Below are positions 45,406-57,900 of a stretch of 64,000 nucleotides of DNA, piece by piece. The position numbers were made by a program, and so were the translations under genes. The stretch comes from Euptelea pleiosperma (taxonomy: Eukaryota; Streptophyta; Magnoliopsida; Ranunculales; Eupteleaceae). The stretch's first letter is position 1. The number at the start of each line of letters is the position of its first letter. The stretch lies in NCBI GenBank assembly GCA_035048495.1, contig CM068540.1, positions 10,834,829-10,898,828 on the forward strand. Direction: 5' to 3'. Under the pieces are notes generated by a model. It was not told the origin of the DNA. It was given only the letters and a program-made list of their open reading frames with translations, and made no database searches.

Positions 45406-46434
45406 TCCACATCGGATCTTACCGGCCGACAAGGTAGATGTGAATTGGAAAATGTACGGTAATGTGCCCTAAGAAGCTCACCTTTTCACTCTCCGAAAGG
45501 AGTCGACTAAGTGAATAGGCGATCGGCCTGAGAATGTAGTAGGAGGATCTAGAGAGAGAAATTTCACTCTAGAAAGAGAACATGGGATTAGGGATGTCAC
45601 GTCCCTTCCATGTTATCTAGAAAGAGAAAGTGCAATGTAGAGAGAGAAACTAAGATTTTTAGAGAGAGAAAGTGAGAGAACATGGAATTAGGGATGTCAC
45701 GTCCCTTCCATGTCATTTAGAGAGGAGATCTAGAGAGAGAAAGTAGAAGAAGAGAGAGAAAGTGAGGAAGGAAGAAGATTACCTTGTACACACTTACCAT
45801 GGCAAGTTCGATCGGCCCAAGTAAGTGGTCAAAGATCGGCCAATGATGGTCGGCCAAGAAGTGGTCCAAGATCGTGAGTGGTCCAAGATGGAGAACGTCG
45901 TGTGCTTGTTCCCAAACTGGCAGCATGGCTTGATGAAGAGGATCGGGGTGCAATCTAGCCATGTGGTGGCTGTGGGTGGCTCTAGGCCAAGCCATGGGAG
46001 GTGGAGGAGCACACCAGCAAGTCTGTGGCTCGTAGAGGAGCAGCAGATCTACTCTTGTTGAGCTTTTGCCAGTTGGACAGGCGGGTGTATGTGTTGTTGG
46101 AGTTGCAACAACAGTGCACCGATCAAGGAGGTGGTGCATGGAGGCTGATGCGGTGGTGACTTGCAACGTGGAGGAACCCGACCCATGAAAAGATTGAAGG
46201 CTGTTGCGACCTGCAACCATGAAGGTGATGCCGTTGGTTCTCCGGTGATCTCAGCCATTGAGGAGGGACTGGCCGGTCTGTATTACTGATGAAGGCAACC
46301 GTTCACACGAAGAGAGAATCAGCAACGTTGCGGGTTGCAGGTGAGGCGGTGTTTCCTGCAAGTGTGTAGGCCAACAAGAAGTGCAGATCTTTGAACTTTG
46401 ATGACAGTGGAAGAAGAGGAGCTGGTATGACCGG

Positions 46435-46460
46435 CCGGAGTTGCAGGTCTGCAACTCCGG
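46435..46460. repeat. GTTGCAG hairpin in the long LTR, first
   Basis: CCGGAGTTGCAG, GT, CTGCAACTCCGG: 12 of 12 paired. Confidence 0.93.
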
Positions 46461-48234
46461 TGAGAAAAGAAGGAGGGTGGTTCAAACGGTGGAAGAACCA
46501 GCATCTAGGAGCCACTAGTATTGCTTGGGGAGGAGGAAAGGAGGTGCTCGTGAGTGAGTCCGAGAGATGAGATCCCGATAGAAGAGGAAGAAGGAGGAGG
46601 TCACGGCCTGCAAGGGTTTATAGGCCGTGAAAATCAATGGTGGAGTGGTCGGTTTCCATGGAGGAAACCGGCTGGAGGTTGCAAGGAGAGAGACGATGGC
46701 GTGTTGGACTTGCAGACCTGCAAGCATGGAAAGGGAGCAGGAAGGAAGGGCAGATCAGAAGCTGATCGTGAAAGCATTAGCAGGTTGTGGTGAAGACCAC
46801 TGTTGAGGAGGAGAGGTGGCTGTGCTCCAGGCAGAATGGCAGGCGCACTCCTGAAAGGAGAAGGTGAAGACGTGAAGGCTTGCAGGTGGAAGAGGTGGTG
46901 GAGGAGTTGGAAATTGCTCCGGCGTCAATGGAGATCGTCGGAGTAGTGCTGTAACCGTGAAAGAGGCTGAAGTGCTGGTGCAGCAAGACGCCTATAGATG
47001 CGTGGATGAAGATCTCGATCGGTGGCACCTTAAGAAGAAAAGGACGGCCTGCAAGCTGTTTCATGAGAGGAGAAGCCCACGGCTCCTCAAGCCACCAAGA
47101 GGGAACGTGTGGGGTTTCTCACAGAGATGGAGGGGCAGGTTGCAGATTGCAGCCTGAACTCAAGGAGGCTACTGCTGGTGGCTCACGATCCAGCAAGGAG
47201 AAAGGGAAGCAACGTGGGTTTGCTGCCTTTGGTGAAGGCATTTAAGTTACAGGTGGCAACTCGAAGAGAAGAAGAGGAAATGAAGGCAGCAACGGTGATG
47301 GGGGCGAGGAAGCATCCCGGAGAGGGGGATGTGGCTGCATTGCAATTTTGCAGGTTGCTTTGTGGGAGACCAGCAACAATGTTTCTGGGTTGGTGGAGAT
47401 GCTGGGGAGTGCAAGCGAAGAATGGTAGGCCGAAGTGCACTTGAGAAGAGGGTGGAGCTCCAATGGAGGATGGGTAAGAGAGGATGGTTGCTGCCCGGAA
47501 AGGATGGAGAGGTTGAAATGAACAGCCATGGTGAGGTATACCAACAGCAAGGTGGTAGCTAGCCCATGAAACATGAGAGCAGCAAGGGAGAGTGAATGAA
47601 TGGTTGAATGGGGTGAGTTCGTGCTATTTGAGAGAGAGATGGTTAGTTAGAGAGAGATAGGGATTGGTTAGAGAGTAAGATGGAGTCATGGACTGATTCG
47701 TGGGAAGGAGTCTCCACGTGAGTGAGATGGGGTGTTATGGATATGGAAGAAAAAAGGTTTGGGCCCAAAAGGTCATGGGCTTTCTATTTAAGTGAAGCCT
47801 TGGCCCACTTTATTCGAGTGAGGCCTTGGCCATATAAGTTAGGCTTTGGACCTAATGTTTGTAAAGGCCGTTGTATGAAATGCACTCACTTGCCATGATG
47901 GCCATAGGATTTGATTGAGTGGGATATTGGGCTACTCAAGGCCGTGAGCTTAATGGCGATGATGGTGTGGGCCACCATTGAAGGCATTGGGACACATGAG
48001 TGAAGACAACTTGCTAGAGGCGGTGCTAGCTGTTGGTGGATCTGCTACACCACGTTGCAGACTATGCAAGGGGGAGGAGCTCCAATGGTGGACGGCCTGC
48101 AAGTAGTGAAGAGGGAGGAGGAGGAAGAAGACGGACTGAGGAGGGGGAAAACTCACTTGCAGGTGGCTAGAGAAGATCGTCTGCAACGGTAATGGTGTTG
48201 CCGGAATTGTATGGCAGCAAGATGGTGGTGGCGA

Positions 48235-48259
48235 CCGGAGTTGCAGGCTGCAACTCTGG
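48235..48259. repeat. GTTGCAG hairpin in the long LTR, second
   Basis: CCGGAGTTGCAG, G, CTGCAACTCTGG; one C-to-T change in the right arm (still a G-U pair in RNA). Followed by a GAAGAA tract. Confidence 0.9.
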
Positions 48260-50241
48260 GGAGGACGTGAAGAAGAAGAAGAAGAAGAATAGAAGGAAAG
48301 CCAAGAAGATAAGATACCTTGGTGGAGCTTCAAGAGAATTGCAGGCCTGCTGCCCTTGGTGGAGAAGACACACAACAACAGCAAGATGGTAAGGTTTTGG
48401 CTGCTGAAGGAGGTGCACCGAGATGGGTAAATTTAGTGAGGATGACTGAGATGACCTGCAACGTGGGAGAATAGCACGTGGTTCTCTAGCACGTGGTGGT
48501 TCTCCACGGTAAATGTAGAAGTAGCAGGAGGCGTAGTGGAGCTCTGGCTGTGGAGGAGTGATCTAGCAATGTGAACAGAGGTGAGTGGCTGTCACACAGT
48601 CCACCTGTGTCAATGTTGGGCAAACGAACCAGAGAAAGAAGAGAGATTGAGAGAAGAAGGGGATTAGGAGATTAGAGGGGGAAGGAACCAGCCGTTTGGG
48701 CTGTGAAGCTTGCTAGTTTGGGGAGCTCCGGCAATCACACTTCAAGAAGAGGAGGAAGAAGAAGAAGGAGAGAAAGAAATCATGGGGGAGGGAACCAAAA
48801 AGAGACCCAAGGTTTCTCTCTCTTTTAAAGGGAGTAGTTTGTTGTGGGAGAGAGAAACCGTAGGAATGAAGTTGGGGATTGATGAGAAGTGGTCAAAGTT
48901 GACCACTTCTCCCATTGGCTTGAATGTGGGCTTCTGAGAGCCCATGGGTTTATGTTGGCCACTTGCTTTGATTGGGTCATGAATCCATAGGCCTTGGGCT
49001 ATTAAATGGGTAGGTCTAAGGCCATAGAGTTGGGCCAAGGAAATTGCCACATGTCGGCCAGTGAGCCACAGGGATAATGGACCGAAGGATTGGGTATGGG
49101 TCATGGGCATGGGCATGGGCTCAAGGATAAGCGCCCCTAATGGGCCAAATGGATATGGGCCTCTTGCGAGGCCATGGGTTAGGGTGCGTTTGGCCGCTAG
49201 GGGAGAAAAAATGGTAAATGAGCCCAAAACACCATGGGCTCTAGGACGAGTTACAAGGCCGTGGGCTTCTAATTTGCTTGTGGGCCACTTGGCCATGGGC
49301 TTTGTGGACCACTAAGGCCATGGGGGCTGTTTAGATGATGAAACTATGATAATTGGATGAGATGAGGTAGTGGTTTGACTCGGTCCACAATTGGCAGACC
49401 GTAGGATCAAGAAAGATCCAACGGTCAGATGAATGATCTAACGGTCGAATTGAAGATCTAACGGTAGAAGAACTATGAGAGATGGAATAAAGCTAAAGGA
49501 GAGAAGATCTGAGGTTAGATGATAGAGATCGCAGGGTTAGGATGATCGATCTAAGGATCGGATGGTGAGATATAGGCAATTCGATCATGGAGAGGGGGAT
49601 CGGATGGTAGATCTGGGGATCTAATGGTAGGATGAGATGATCTACGGGTTAGATATTAGAGTCTAGAGAGATGGAGAGAGAATTAGGAGAGAGGAGAGAG
49701 AAAATAATACAAAATAAAGGCAAAAGAGCTGGCGGAGGGTCATGAACCCTAATCTTCAATGTAATCTTTCGTCGGCTTCACCAAGTCGTCATTTTATATC
49801 AGTTGGTGCGACTTTGAATCACTTTGGCCCATCGCTTGGTCTTCAGCTTTTGCCTCTCTCTTGGTTCTTTATCTGGCTCTACGATCCTCTGACTTGACCT
49901 GTACTTGGCCGGTATCTTCTTGTTATAGCTTGTTGACTCCTTAAGCTTTGATATTAAGCTTCTATGGTTGATCGTGGGCCCGTAAGTCTCGAAAATCACC
50001 CGATCGGATTTCCTGCGAAAGAAATGCGCGTAATGAGACTTAATCAAAACAGTTTCATATCTAGACTATCCGAAATGCGTATATTTCATGCAAATAGTCA
50101 ATTTTCATTTAAAGATTGCGCTCTACGCATTGGAAGAAACTCTTACGTGAAAAAGTCGATGAAAAGACAAGTTTTACGTAGGAGAATGTGACATCGCTAT
50201 AAGGATAATGGCTTAAAATAAGCACTTTTGAGCGAATATCA

Positions 50242-52193
50242 CAACCCCCAACTAGCATATTGACAATCCTTGGCAATTATTGCGAAATAAGTGAGCTAAA
50301 AAGGGCTTGGCAGAACATGTTAGAAAACTTATTTGCATTACTCAGAAAAATTCTATTTTGTCCGATTATTTCAAGGATGAAAGAAATCATTCACAAATTA
50401 GAACTAATCAGCAAAATGCAACACTTCTACAAATGGACTTTCAAACAAAAGATTACTCAGACTTAGTGTGTGTGTGTGTTCAACATCATCCTTATCTGGC
50501 AGTAGAGATATCTGGATCTCCTTAGAGACTCTATGCCTCGACCTCAATCCTCACTTGTATACCACTCAGAAGTGAATCACTCAGAAATGGTTTTTTACTT
50601 TTCTCTCAAACTATATATGAGGAGATGAATATAAAAACTAGCAAATGTCTCACATATATAGTTCTTGAATGGAGGGTATAAGAAGATTTAAAAAGATCTC
50701 ATGATTGGAATGTCATATCACTTAAGAACGTCGGATCAAACTCTATAATTTTTCTTTTCTCCATTCTCCACACTTGATGATGGTACAAATCTAGAATCAA
50801 ATAGGACTTGTATAGGTTGTATTGAGGCTTAGGATATGTTCAGAAAAGAAGGATATTCTGGTATTCAAAAATTCTGAGAGGATATCTCACTATTCTTTGC
50901 AACTTTTTCCAGGGATAATATTTCCTTGACTTTTTTTTTTTTTTTTTTTCCAAATCTTGTCTTTTTGGCTATTCTTCAACCTTTCCTTCTTTCTTTCTGA
51001 TCATGTTTTTTTTCAGCTCGAACCATTTATTTTATTTTGTTTTGTTTTTCTTTCTTGGTTTCTATCTTTTCATGATCATACCAAATACTCTTTGATCCCT
51101 CTTAGAAGTAGGTTATCGTATTGAACTCTTTTTTGGGATTGGGTTTTTGGTTGATGTATTAACAAGAAAAGGTTTTCATCAACATGCTCAAAAATAGTTT
51201 CTAACGGTATAGATGTTAAGGAAGCTAAAAAGTCTGATTGGCTAAAAAGATGGCCTATATCATTTTTTAGGGTTTGTACTTTCATCTTCGATGTCTCGAA
51301 TGGATATAGAAAAGTTTCTTTATGTAATAATCCAAATTTGATGTCGTTCTGAGTTCCATGACCAAAGCAAAGGTTAATGAGACCACTCAATGGAAATATT
51401 TGGGAACTAGAAGAATTGTGAGTCATCTTGTGACTCAGAAGAATTTTGTAACCCTCAGAAATAATGAAAAGCTCAAAAGCTCACTGAGTTAGGTCTCCAC
51501 AATTGTTCTCCTTGGATCTCTGGATAATCTAAACTTCGGATAATTCTGACGTTGATATGTGATCATTTTTGCTAAATCTGAGTTTTCAAAGATTTTTCAA
51601 TCCACCGTAGTAATGTTTGCTTTCAAACTGAATGAAGAGCTAATAAGTGATTTTTCAAAATAGTCATCCTTTTCAATAAATAGACTTTACGAAAAGTTTG
51701 TAATCATCATTGTAAAGGATTTGAAAAGTATTTCGAAAGTACTCAGAAAACTTTGTAAAACACAGTTTATCACCCCAAAAATACATCTTTTTCTCATTTT
51801 TCTCAAATTTATTTTTTATTTTTAATTTTTTAATTTTTATTTTTTAATGAAGACATGAGTTTTGATAAATCCCCACCCCAACTAAAATACAGCACCGTCC
51901 TCGGTGCTCAGACCAGGACAAAGATGTATGAAAACTCTGAATGTGATGCATGTTAGAGGAAGACTTATACTAGTATGGCTGAGATTTGGTGATACCTGAT
52001 GGTAGTAAGAGGAATTGTACCTGCATAGCCATAATAATATATGAAATATAAGAATTATGCATGAGACTCAATGACTTCTAGGAATACCGAAATTGCCTTT
52101 CCGAAAGCTCTAAGTTTTATGTCTTCAGCCAGACACAACGGGGGTGAAATTCACCCCCAACTAAGTTGGAGCTCAGAGAGACTGACAGAAACA
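50242..52193 (-). other. 3' non-coding region of the minus-strand element
   Basis: Inverse counterpart of 33649-34118 and 36884-38299. Contains a poly-T run (50931-50949) and a GT run (50467-50480). No coding frame. Confidence 0.75.
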
Positions 52194-53120
52194 TCAGTCT
52201 TCATATATTGGATCAATAAGATCTATCTCAAAGGTGTGAATAGATGACACGTCTAATTCTTGAAAAGGTTTGAGACGCTGTCCATTGACCTGGAAGGTTG
52301 AATTTTCCTTCGGATCCTCAACAGTTATAGCCCCATAGGGCTTGACTTCAGTAACAATAAATGGGCCTGACCATCGGGATTTCAATTTTCCAGGGAAGAT
52401 GTGAAGTCTAGAATTGTAAAGTAAGACTTTCTGTCCCAGGTAGAAATCTTTCCTTAGAATGCTCTTGTCATGTATCCATTTCATTTTATCTTTATACTTT
52501 TTTGACAAGGCATATGAATCATTTCTCAGTTCATCCAATTCATTGAGTTGTAAATTCATTTCCTCTCCTGCTGCGTCTAAGTCGAAATTGAGTTTTTTGA
52601 TCGCCCATAGGGCGCGATGCTCAATCTCAACAGGGAGATGACAAATTTTACCATAAACCAACCGGTATGGAGACATATTCAAGGGAATTTTATAAGCTGT
52701 TCGGTAAGCCCATAGAGCATCTGAGAGGCGTGTAGACTAGTCTTTATGAGTTGTATTGACTGTCTTCTCTAGTATCTGCTTGATTTGCCGATTGGAGACC
52801 TCGACTTGACCGCTGGTCTGCGGATGGTAAGCAAGGGCAACCTTATGAGTTACACCGTACTTTTTCATTAACTTTTCAAAAACTCTATTGCAGAAATGGC
52901 TACCCCCATCACTTATAATGGCTTTGGGGGCTCCGAATCTTGTGAAAATGTACTTCCTCAAAAATCTCACCACAACTTGATAGTCATTGGTTCTTGTAGG
53001 AATTGCCTCAATCCACTTAGAGACATAGTCCACAGCTAGGAGGATGAATTGGAAACCATTGGATGTAGGAAAGGGCCCCATGAAATCAATACCCCACATA
53101 TCGAATATCTCATCGACTTG
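52194..53120 (-). pseudogene. Athila-type integrase remnant
   Basis: Two in-frame blocks, 53120-52740 and 52736-52194, separated by a single TAG (52739-52737) where relatives have Trp. Shows WGIDFMGPF, the second catalytic Asp in [10 protein letters not shown], and the catalytic Glu in SGQVEVSNR, which the plus copy has lost. The C-terminal part has the gypsy-type [16 protein letters not shown] core and ends at TGA/TAG 52194. The HHCC zinc region and everything upstream are deleted. Confidence 0.9.
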
Positions 53121-53123
53121 AAG

Positions 53124-54329
53124 GATACACTCTTCAAAGCAAATCCGCTAGTACTACCTCAAGTTGACTACAAGATAATCCGAAGCCTACACAGAAGTGC
53201 GGCACATCGGCTGACTTAAGTACGCCCCAGACTAACCGAATTTGTCAAGCATGAAGATGAGTTTTTCCAGAAGATGAGTTTTTCCAGAAGAGGAGCTAGG
53301 GTTGGTTCGTGTTCCTAATCCCACACTAAGCTAATCCGACAGACAATTAAGGAGGCCACTTATGAGCTCGGTATACTTGAGTAGTAGGGACCTATGGGTG
53401 TGTTAGATAACAGGGACCCGCACTCATGGACTTAATCAACTTGATCTTTGAAGGGGTCACTTTATGTGGAGTTTTCTTCGAACACCGATCTAATTGGGCT
53501 CTACTTCTTGATTGATTTTAATTTTTGGCTGTGGTTGTACAAAAGCTGAAATGATGAGGTGAGTGATGAAATCCCACCAGTTTTAAGTTAGAGCTGGGTT
53601 TGCTTTTTATGTATTTTATTATGGCCAAACCAAGCAATTTCGATAAGTTTTGCAAAAGCAAATAAACAATCGGCACAGTATTTGCACAATGATCATGATT
53701 GCACTCAAGGCGAGGTGTAGAAACTTACCTGCCCGTTAGCTACGCACGAGGTCTCCTCCGTGAGATAGGGAGGGGTATCCAAATGGGCTTGGGCCCGACT
53801 CCACCTCTTTGAGCTTTCGCTCCCTACGCACTTGGTAAACGCAATCCGCAATCATGTTAGTCCATAATGGTCTCTGGTATGGATTTGGAAGATATACCGC
53901 CTTTGGGGTTTCAAGAAACACGTAATAATTTAGGGCCGGTATTGTGAATTAGTTCTAATTAGGGTTTGAAATTCAACTTTAGCTATTCCTGAATTAGGAT
54001 TTGAAAATATCTACTTTTGAATTACCCAGAGTTGGAAATCTTCCAAATTGAAGCAAAAAACCAATGGTGATCTAACTAGAAATAGCAGAATTGAAATCTG
54101 ACCCTAATATTTTTGGTATTTTTAATTAGTTAATTATCTACCAGTTATTCTAAAAGAAGAGAAAATGAATCCCTAAATTATTACAACTTTGCACTCGGTC
54201 ATCCGAGGCATTAAATAATAAGTGGAAAATGTGAAAAATAAAGTGGAAAGTTTTCGATTTGGATCGGAACTTCAAGATTAAGCAGCTTTCCGAATTCCTG
54301 TTAGTCTTTTTGCAATCCCGTCAACCGAG
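53124..54329 (-). other. Leader of the minus-strand element
   Basis: Non-coding and related to 23411-24873 of the plus element. The join to integrase is at about 53122-53126, where GAAGAGTGTA of the leader meets TCC of the integrase region. Confidence 0.8.
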
Positions 54330-54343
54330 CGACAACGGAGCCA
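54330..54343 (-). promoter_or_regulatory. Primer-binding site of the minus-strand element
   Basis: Minus strand TGGCTCCGTTGTCGC, two bases after the LTR end CTTTCA. Differs from the plus element's site at a few positions. Confidence 0.75.
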
Positions 54344-54345
54344 TT

Positions 54346-55938
54346 TGAAAGTAAGGTTTTTCCGCGTCGTTAGTTACAGAAATCCTAAAGTTCAACAATA
54401 TTTGTAATTTCTCCTAATTGGTTCACTTAATCTGCAAATAAGCAGACTTGCACAGTGGCTCGTGTCGGATATCGTCTGCACTCGGGATTAGTTAGCACAA
54501 TAAGAAACAAGAATAATCAGAAAATGCTCAGAATAAATGGAAGGGTGAGAATGGTGGAGGTTGATTTAAAATATGTTTGAGATTGTTGTTAAAACTATTA
54601 GAATGAAAAAAAACATAAGAGAAACGAGAATGAAAAACACAATAAATGAAAACAACTTAAACTTGAATTTAAAACTTGTTCATTAAACTAAAAACAAATG
54701 CTTACAATACTTGTTCAAATGCTTTACAACGGAAATAACATTAAACCAAATTAATCTAGAAAGCCATTAAAATATTACCCTAGAAAGCATGTAAAGGTAG
54801 AGAGGGAAAGAAGAGAGTGAAAGAAGGTAGGAAGGTTAGAAAGATGAATTAGAGAGAAGCTTACCATTGAAGAGGTAGATGGTGCAATTTCTATTGGATA
54901 GAACTCAATAGGATTAAGGATTGTCGCCTTTGATTGTGGCGAATGGAATGGGCAGCAAGAAGACGTTGCTGTTTGACGCTTTGCACTTCGAGGTGGAGGC
55001 GTTAATGGTTAGCTCGCCGGAGAAGAAGGGTGAAGAAGAAGAGAAAGAAAGAAGAAAGAGAGAAAGAAAATTGGGAGGGAACCAACCCAAGAAGGAGAGA
55101 TCGTAGATCTCTTATAGACTATTTTTTTTACTTTTGCTTGTTGTAAAAATGATGACCGTTGGATCTAGAGAGATCCAATGGTTGGGAATGGGTTAGTTAG
55201 ATGAGAGAGAGAGTGACTAAGATAGAGAGATATGGGGGAGAGAAGAATCGGTCAAGTGAGACCAATTCTCTCTTGTTGTTGCAAATGGGCATGGGTCATG
55301 GGTATGGGCATGGGTATGGGTATGGGTCATGGGTCATGGGCCTATGTCATGGGCCAAGATAGATAGATAAAGAGAGAAATAGGAGAGAGGTGAGAGAAAA
55401 ATAAAAAAAATAAAAGCATTAGAGGGTCTTGAACCCTCGTCTTCTTTATTCTCTCTCATCCGCTCTACCAATAAGTCAAACATATCCTTTGATGTCAATT
55501 GGTGTGGCCTTTAACACCTAAGTCCTTCTCTTGGTCTCCAGCTATTCTTCTATCTCTTAGTCCTTGTTCCGGCTCTACGATCCTCTAGCTTTACCCGTAC
55601 ATGTCTTCTATCTTTTTATCATAGCCTGTTGGCTCTTTAAGCTTTGATAGAAGTCTTCTATGGTTGATCGTGGGCCCGCCAGTACTCGAGAATCGCCCGA
55701 TAGGGTCTCCTATAAGTGAAAAAGCGCGTAATGAGATTCAACTAAAACGGCTTGATACTGGACTATCCGAAATGCGTATATTTCATGCAAATAGTCGATT
55801 TTTATCTAAAGAATGCGTTCTACGCAATGGAAGAAACTCTTATATAAAAAAGTCGATAAAAAGACAAGTTTTATGTAGGAGAATGCGACATCGCTATAAG
55901 GATAATGGCTTAAAATAAGCACTTTTGAGCGAATATCA
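54346..55938 (-). repeat. Upstream LTR of the minus-strand element, 1.6-kb variant
   Basis: Minus-strand start TGATATTCGCTC at 55938, end CCTTACTTTCA at 54346. Shares its U3 subtype with the 5.6-kb LTR (GGCTCTACGATCCTCT, GATCGTGGGCCCGCC) but lacks the hairpins, palindrome and most of the purine-rich part. Carries a GGGTATGGGCATGGGT-type minisatellite at about 55285-55345. Confidence 0.85.
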
Positions 55939-56438
55939 GTAGATTTGGGGTAACTAAACTGAACAAGCGGACAAGGCTTCTTGTTGGAAGGGCGCACGTG
56001 AATTCGTAGTGTTGATTCAGAGGACGTGGATGCATCGGCAGTAGGCCTTGACTAAGGTTGGAAGCTGTATTTACAACGATGCTGCGTAGGTAACCTTTGT
56101 TTCGTTTAACTTTTCAGTTAGTGATACTTTCCGTCTAGACGTGGTCCCGTGGTTTTTCTTTGGCTAAGGTTTCCACGTAAAAATCTCTTGTCTTGTGTGA
56201 TTATTTGTTTGTATTCCACTATCTATCTTGATTAGATCAAACGACGAAAAAAAAATATACCACGGAGGTGTATTCGATTTGAGTCGGTTGTGATAATTTT
56301 TTATCAAACAACTAAGGCATGCGATTTTGTTTCCCTACCATAGACCAGTAAAACTATGTAGGTATAATTAATTTTAAATACCTAATCAACCCCCCCTTCT
56401 AAGTATATTGGATTAAAGAGAACGAACTGGTTGTTATT
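55939..56438 (+). repeat. SIRE-type LTR, right-hand part
   Basis: Corresponds to about 58300-58799 plus the last bases at 61214-61225: AACTGAACAAGCGGACAAGG, GACGTGGTCCCGTGG, and the end CTGGTTGTTATTTCA. The left part is missing at the junction with the minus-strand Athila LTR; no primer site follows. Confidence 0.8.
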
Positions 56439-56449
56439 TCACAAATTAA

Positions 56450-56790
56450 GATTAAATAATATGAATAACATGTAAACAGTCACCAAATATCACAATCAAT
56501 ACCGATGAACAAATATAAGTGAAAGCCAAATTAGAGTCCAACACCCCATAGTTGAACCCTATGAGGGATCCATGACACAAGGTCAAACCCTAAAATGACA
56601 TCCAAGACACATAGCCGAAACCTATAAAGGGTCCAAGACACATTAGTGGAATTCTCATGGGTATTAAGTCCAAGTCAAACCAACTAGGGTTTAGTTAAAC
56701 AACAAGGCCTAAACCCCTTACTAGTCAATAAGTCATGGCCAAACCACTAAAGGTTCCCAAGACCATGGCCTAACCATTAAGGGTATTTTT
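56450..56790. repeat. Dispersed repeat, copy 1
   Basis: About 340 bases matched by 62690-63020: ATGAATAACATGTAA, TATGAGGGATCCATGACACA, GTCAATAAGTCATG, CCACTAAGGGTTCCC. Likely part of an LTR of a third family. Confidence 0.8.
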
Positions 56791-57639
56791 CTACATACAA
56801 TTAGTGTCGGGGCTATAACTTTTTAACGAAAAATTCAAATCGCGAATGAAAGCCCAATTCAAAAAACTGACTCGATTATCTTTAATTTAAAAATCAATAA
56901 TTTTAGATTTCATTTGATAGGTCAAAAATGCTATCAAAGTTGTCTGTTTAAAATCTAAAAAAATAAGCTTTATAAAAACGTGTTGCCTTATAAAAATCAT
57001 AACTAAACAAATATAAATAAAAAAATACAAACAACTCAACTTCTTTGGAAACTAGATTCACAAAAGTTTTAGAAAAAAATTCAAAAATATTTAGTTGCAA
57101 AATCTAGGTCAAAATTCTTAACGAAGTTGACAAAACATAATCTAGAATTTTGAGATTTACATAGAAGTCCGACACCTTAGAAAAATCATAACTAAATAAT
57201 TATAAATCAGACAAATACAAACTCAATGACTCTGAAAACTAGATTCATAGAGGTTTCTAAGAAAAATAAAGTAAAACATATTGAGTTTCAAAATCTAAGT
57301 CAAAATCCATGTTTTGTGTGTCTCTATGTTGATCACTCTAACTGTGATAGCCTCTATCATTCAGATCCCTTGTGATCATGCATTTGAGGAGTATTTACCC
57401 CGTACTAGAATCATAACTACTAAGCGAGATGTTCTGACTCACACTATGTGGTGCTGAGTTTGACTAGACCCCTGATATTCCACTTATCAGTCTACTCGCA
57501 GACTATTGATTGTTACATATGATTGTTGGATACAACATCGATCCTCTAGGTCATGGAGCAAGTGTAGGCATTGATCATCTTTAGCTTCTATATCATCTTG
57601 ACACTGACTTTTTTATTGAGTTTCTTCATTTCATGTTTA
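56791..57639. other. Non-coding stretch with a diverged ~165-bp tandem repeat
   Basis: Two units near 56975-57130 and 57165-57315 share AAAAATCATAACTAAA, ATACAAAC, GAAAACTAGATTCA and CAAAATCTA(G/A)GTCAAAAT. No gene. Possibly the interior of a gypsy LTR. Confidence 0.55.
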
Positions 57640-57649
57640 GGGTCATAGA

Positions 57650-57900
57650 TCGATTGAACTTTTTAGACCAAGCCCAATCGATTGGAGACCTCTATAAAAT
57701 CGATTGGACTCTACAAGAAAGAACTTATTTGAAGCCCAATCGATTGGAGACCTCTGTAAAATTGATTGGACTCTACGAGACATAAACTTATATAAGTCCG
57801 GTTGATTGGACCCTTAGTACAATCGATTGGATTTACAAAGGAAAAACCCATCCGAGCAGGCCCAATCGATTGGACCCAAAGTACAATCGATTGGACTTCA
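57650..57900. repeat. Array of CCAATCGATTGG palindromes
   Basis: Nine copies or close variants in 250 bases, arranged in pairs about 30-35 bases apart, each pair separated by 40-60 bases. Each perfect site is a 12-bp palindrome formed by two back-to-back CCAAT boxes. The copy at 6190-6420 has eight. Confidence 0.88.

Larger units (their letters stand above)
44656..50241 (-). repeat. Downstream LTR of the minus-strand element, 5.6-kb variant
   Basis: Minus-strand start TGATATTCGCTC at 50241 preceded by the polypurine tract GTTGGGGGTTG; end GTAGGGTTTTTTCATG-side terminus at 44656. About twice the length of relatives. The extra length is GA-rich on the plus strand, packed with GTTGCA/TGCAAC words, two good hairpins (46435, 48235), a tandem repeat (45002-45405) and repeats of GGGATGTCACGTCCCTT (45595, 45690). 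No long conserved ORF. Confidence 0.8.
44656..55938 (-). mobile_element. Internally deleted Athila-family element, minus strand
   Basis: Reading the minus strand: LTR 55938-54346, primer site 54343-54330, leader 53900-53124, a junction straight into integrase (53120-52194), 3' non-coding region, polypurine tract (50252-50242) and LTR 50241-44656. The part equivalent to 24873-29935 of the plus element (gag, protease, reverse transcriptase, RNase H) is missing. Outer flanks are tggcc (left) and gtaga (right), so no target duplication: the ends may come from two insertions joined by recombination or a deletion. Confidence 0.85.

Noticed and set aside
48742..49296. 184-codon minus-strand ORF in the long LTR
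   Set aside because: Built from repeated GGGCCATGGG-type text giving Pro/Leu/His runs; no domain, and absent from sister LTRs.
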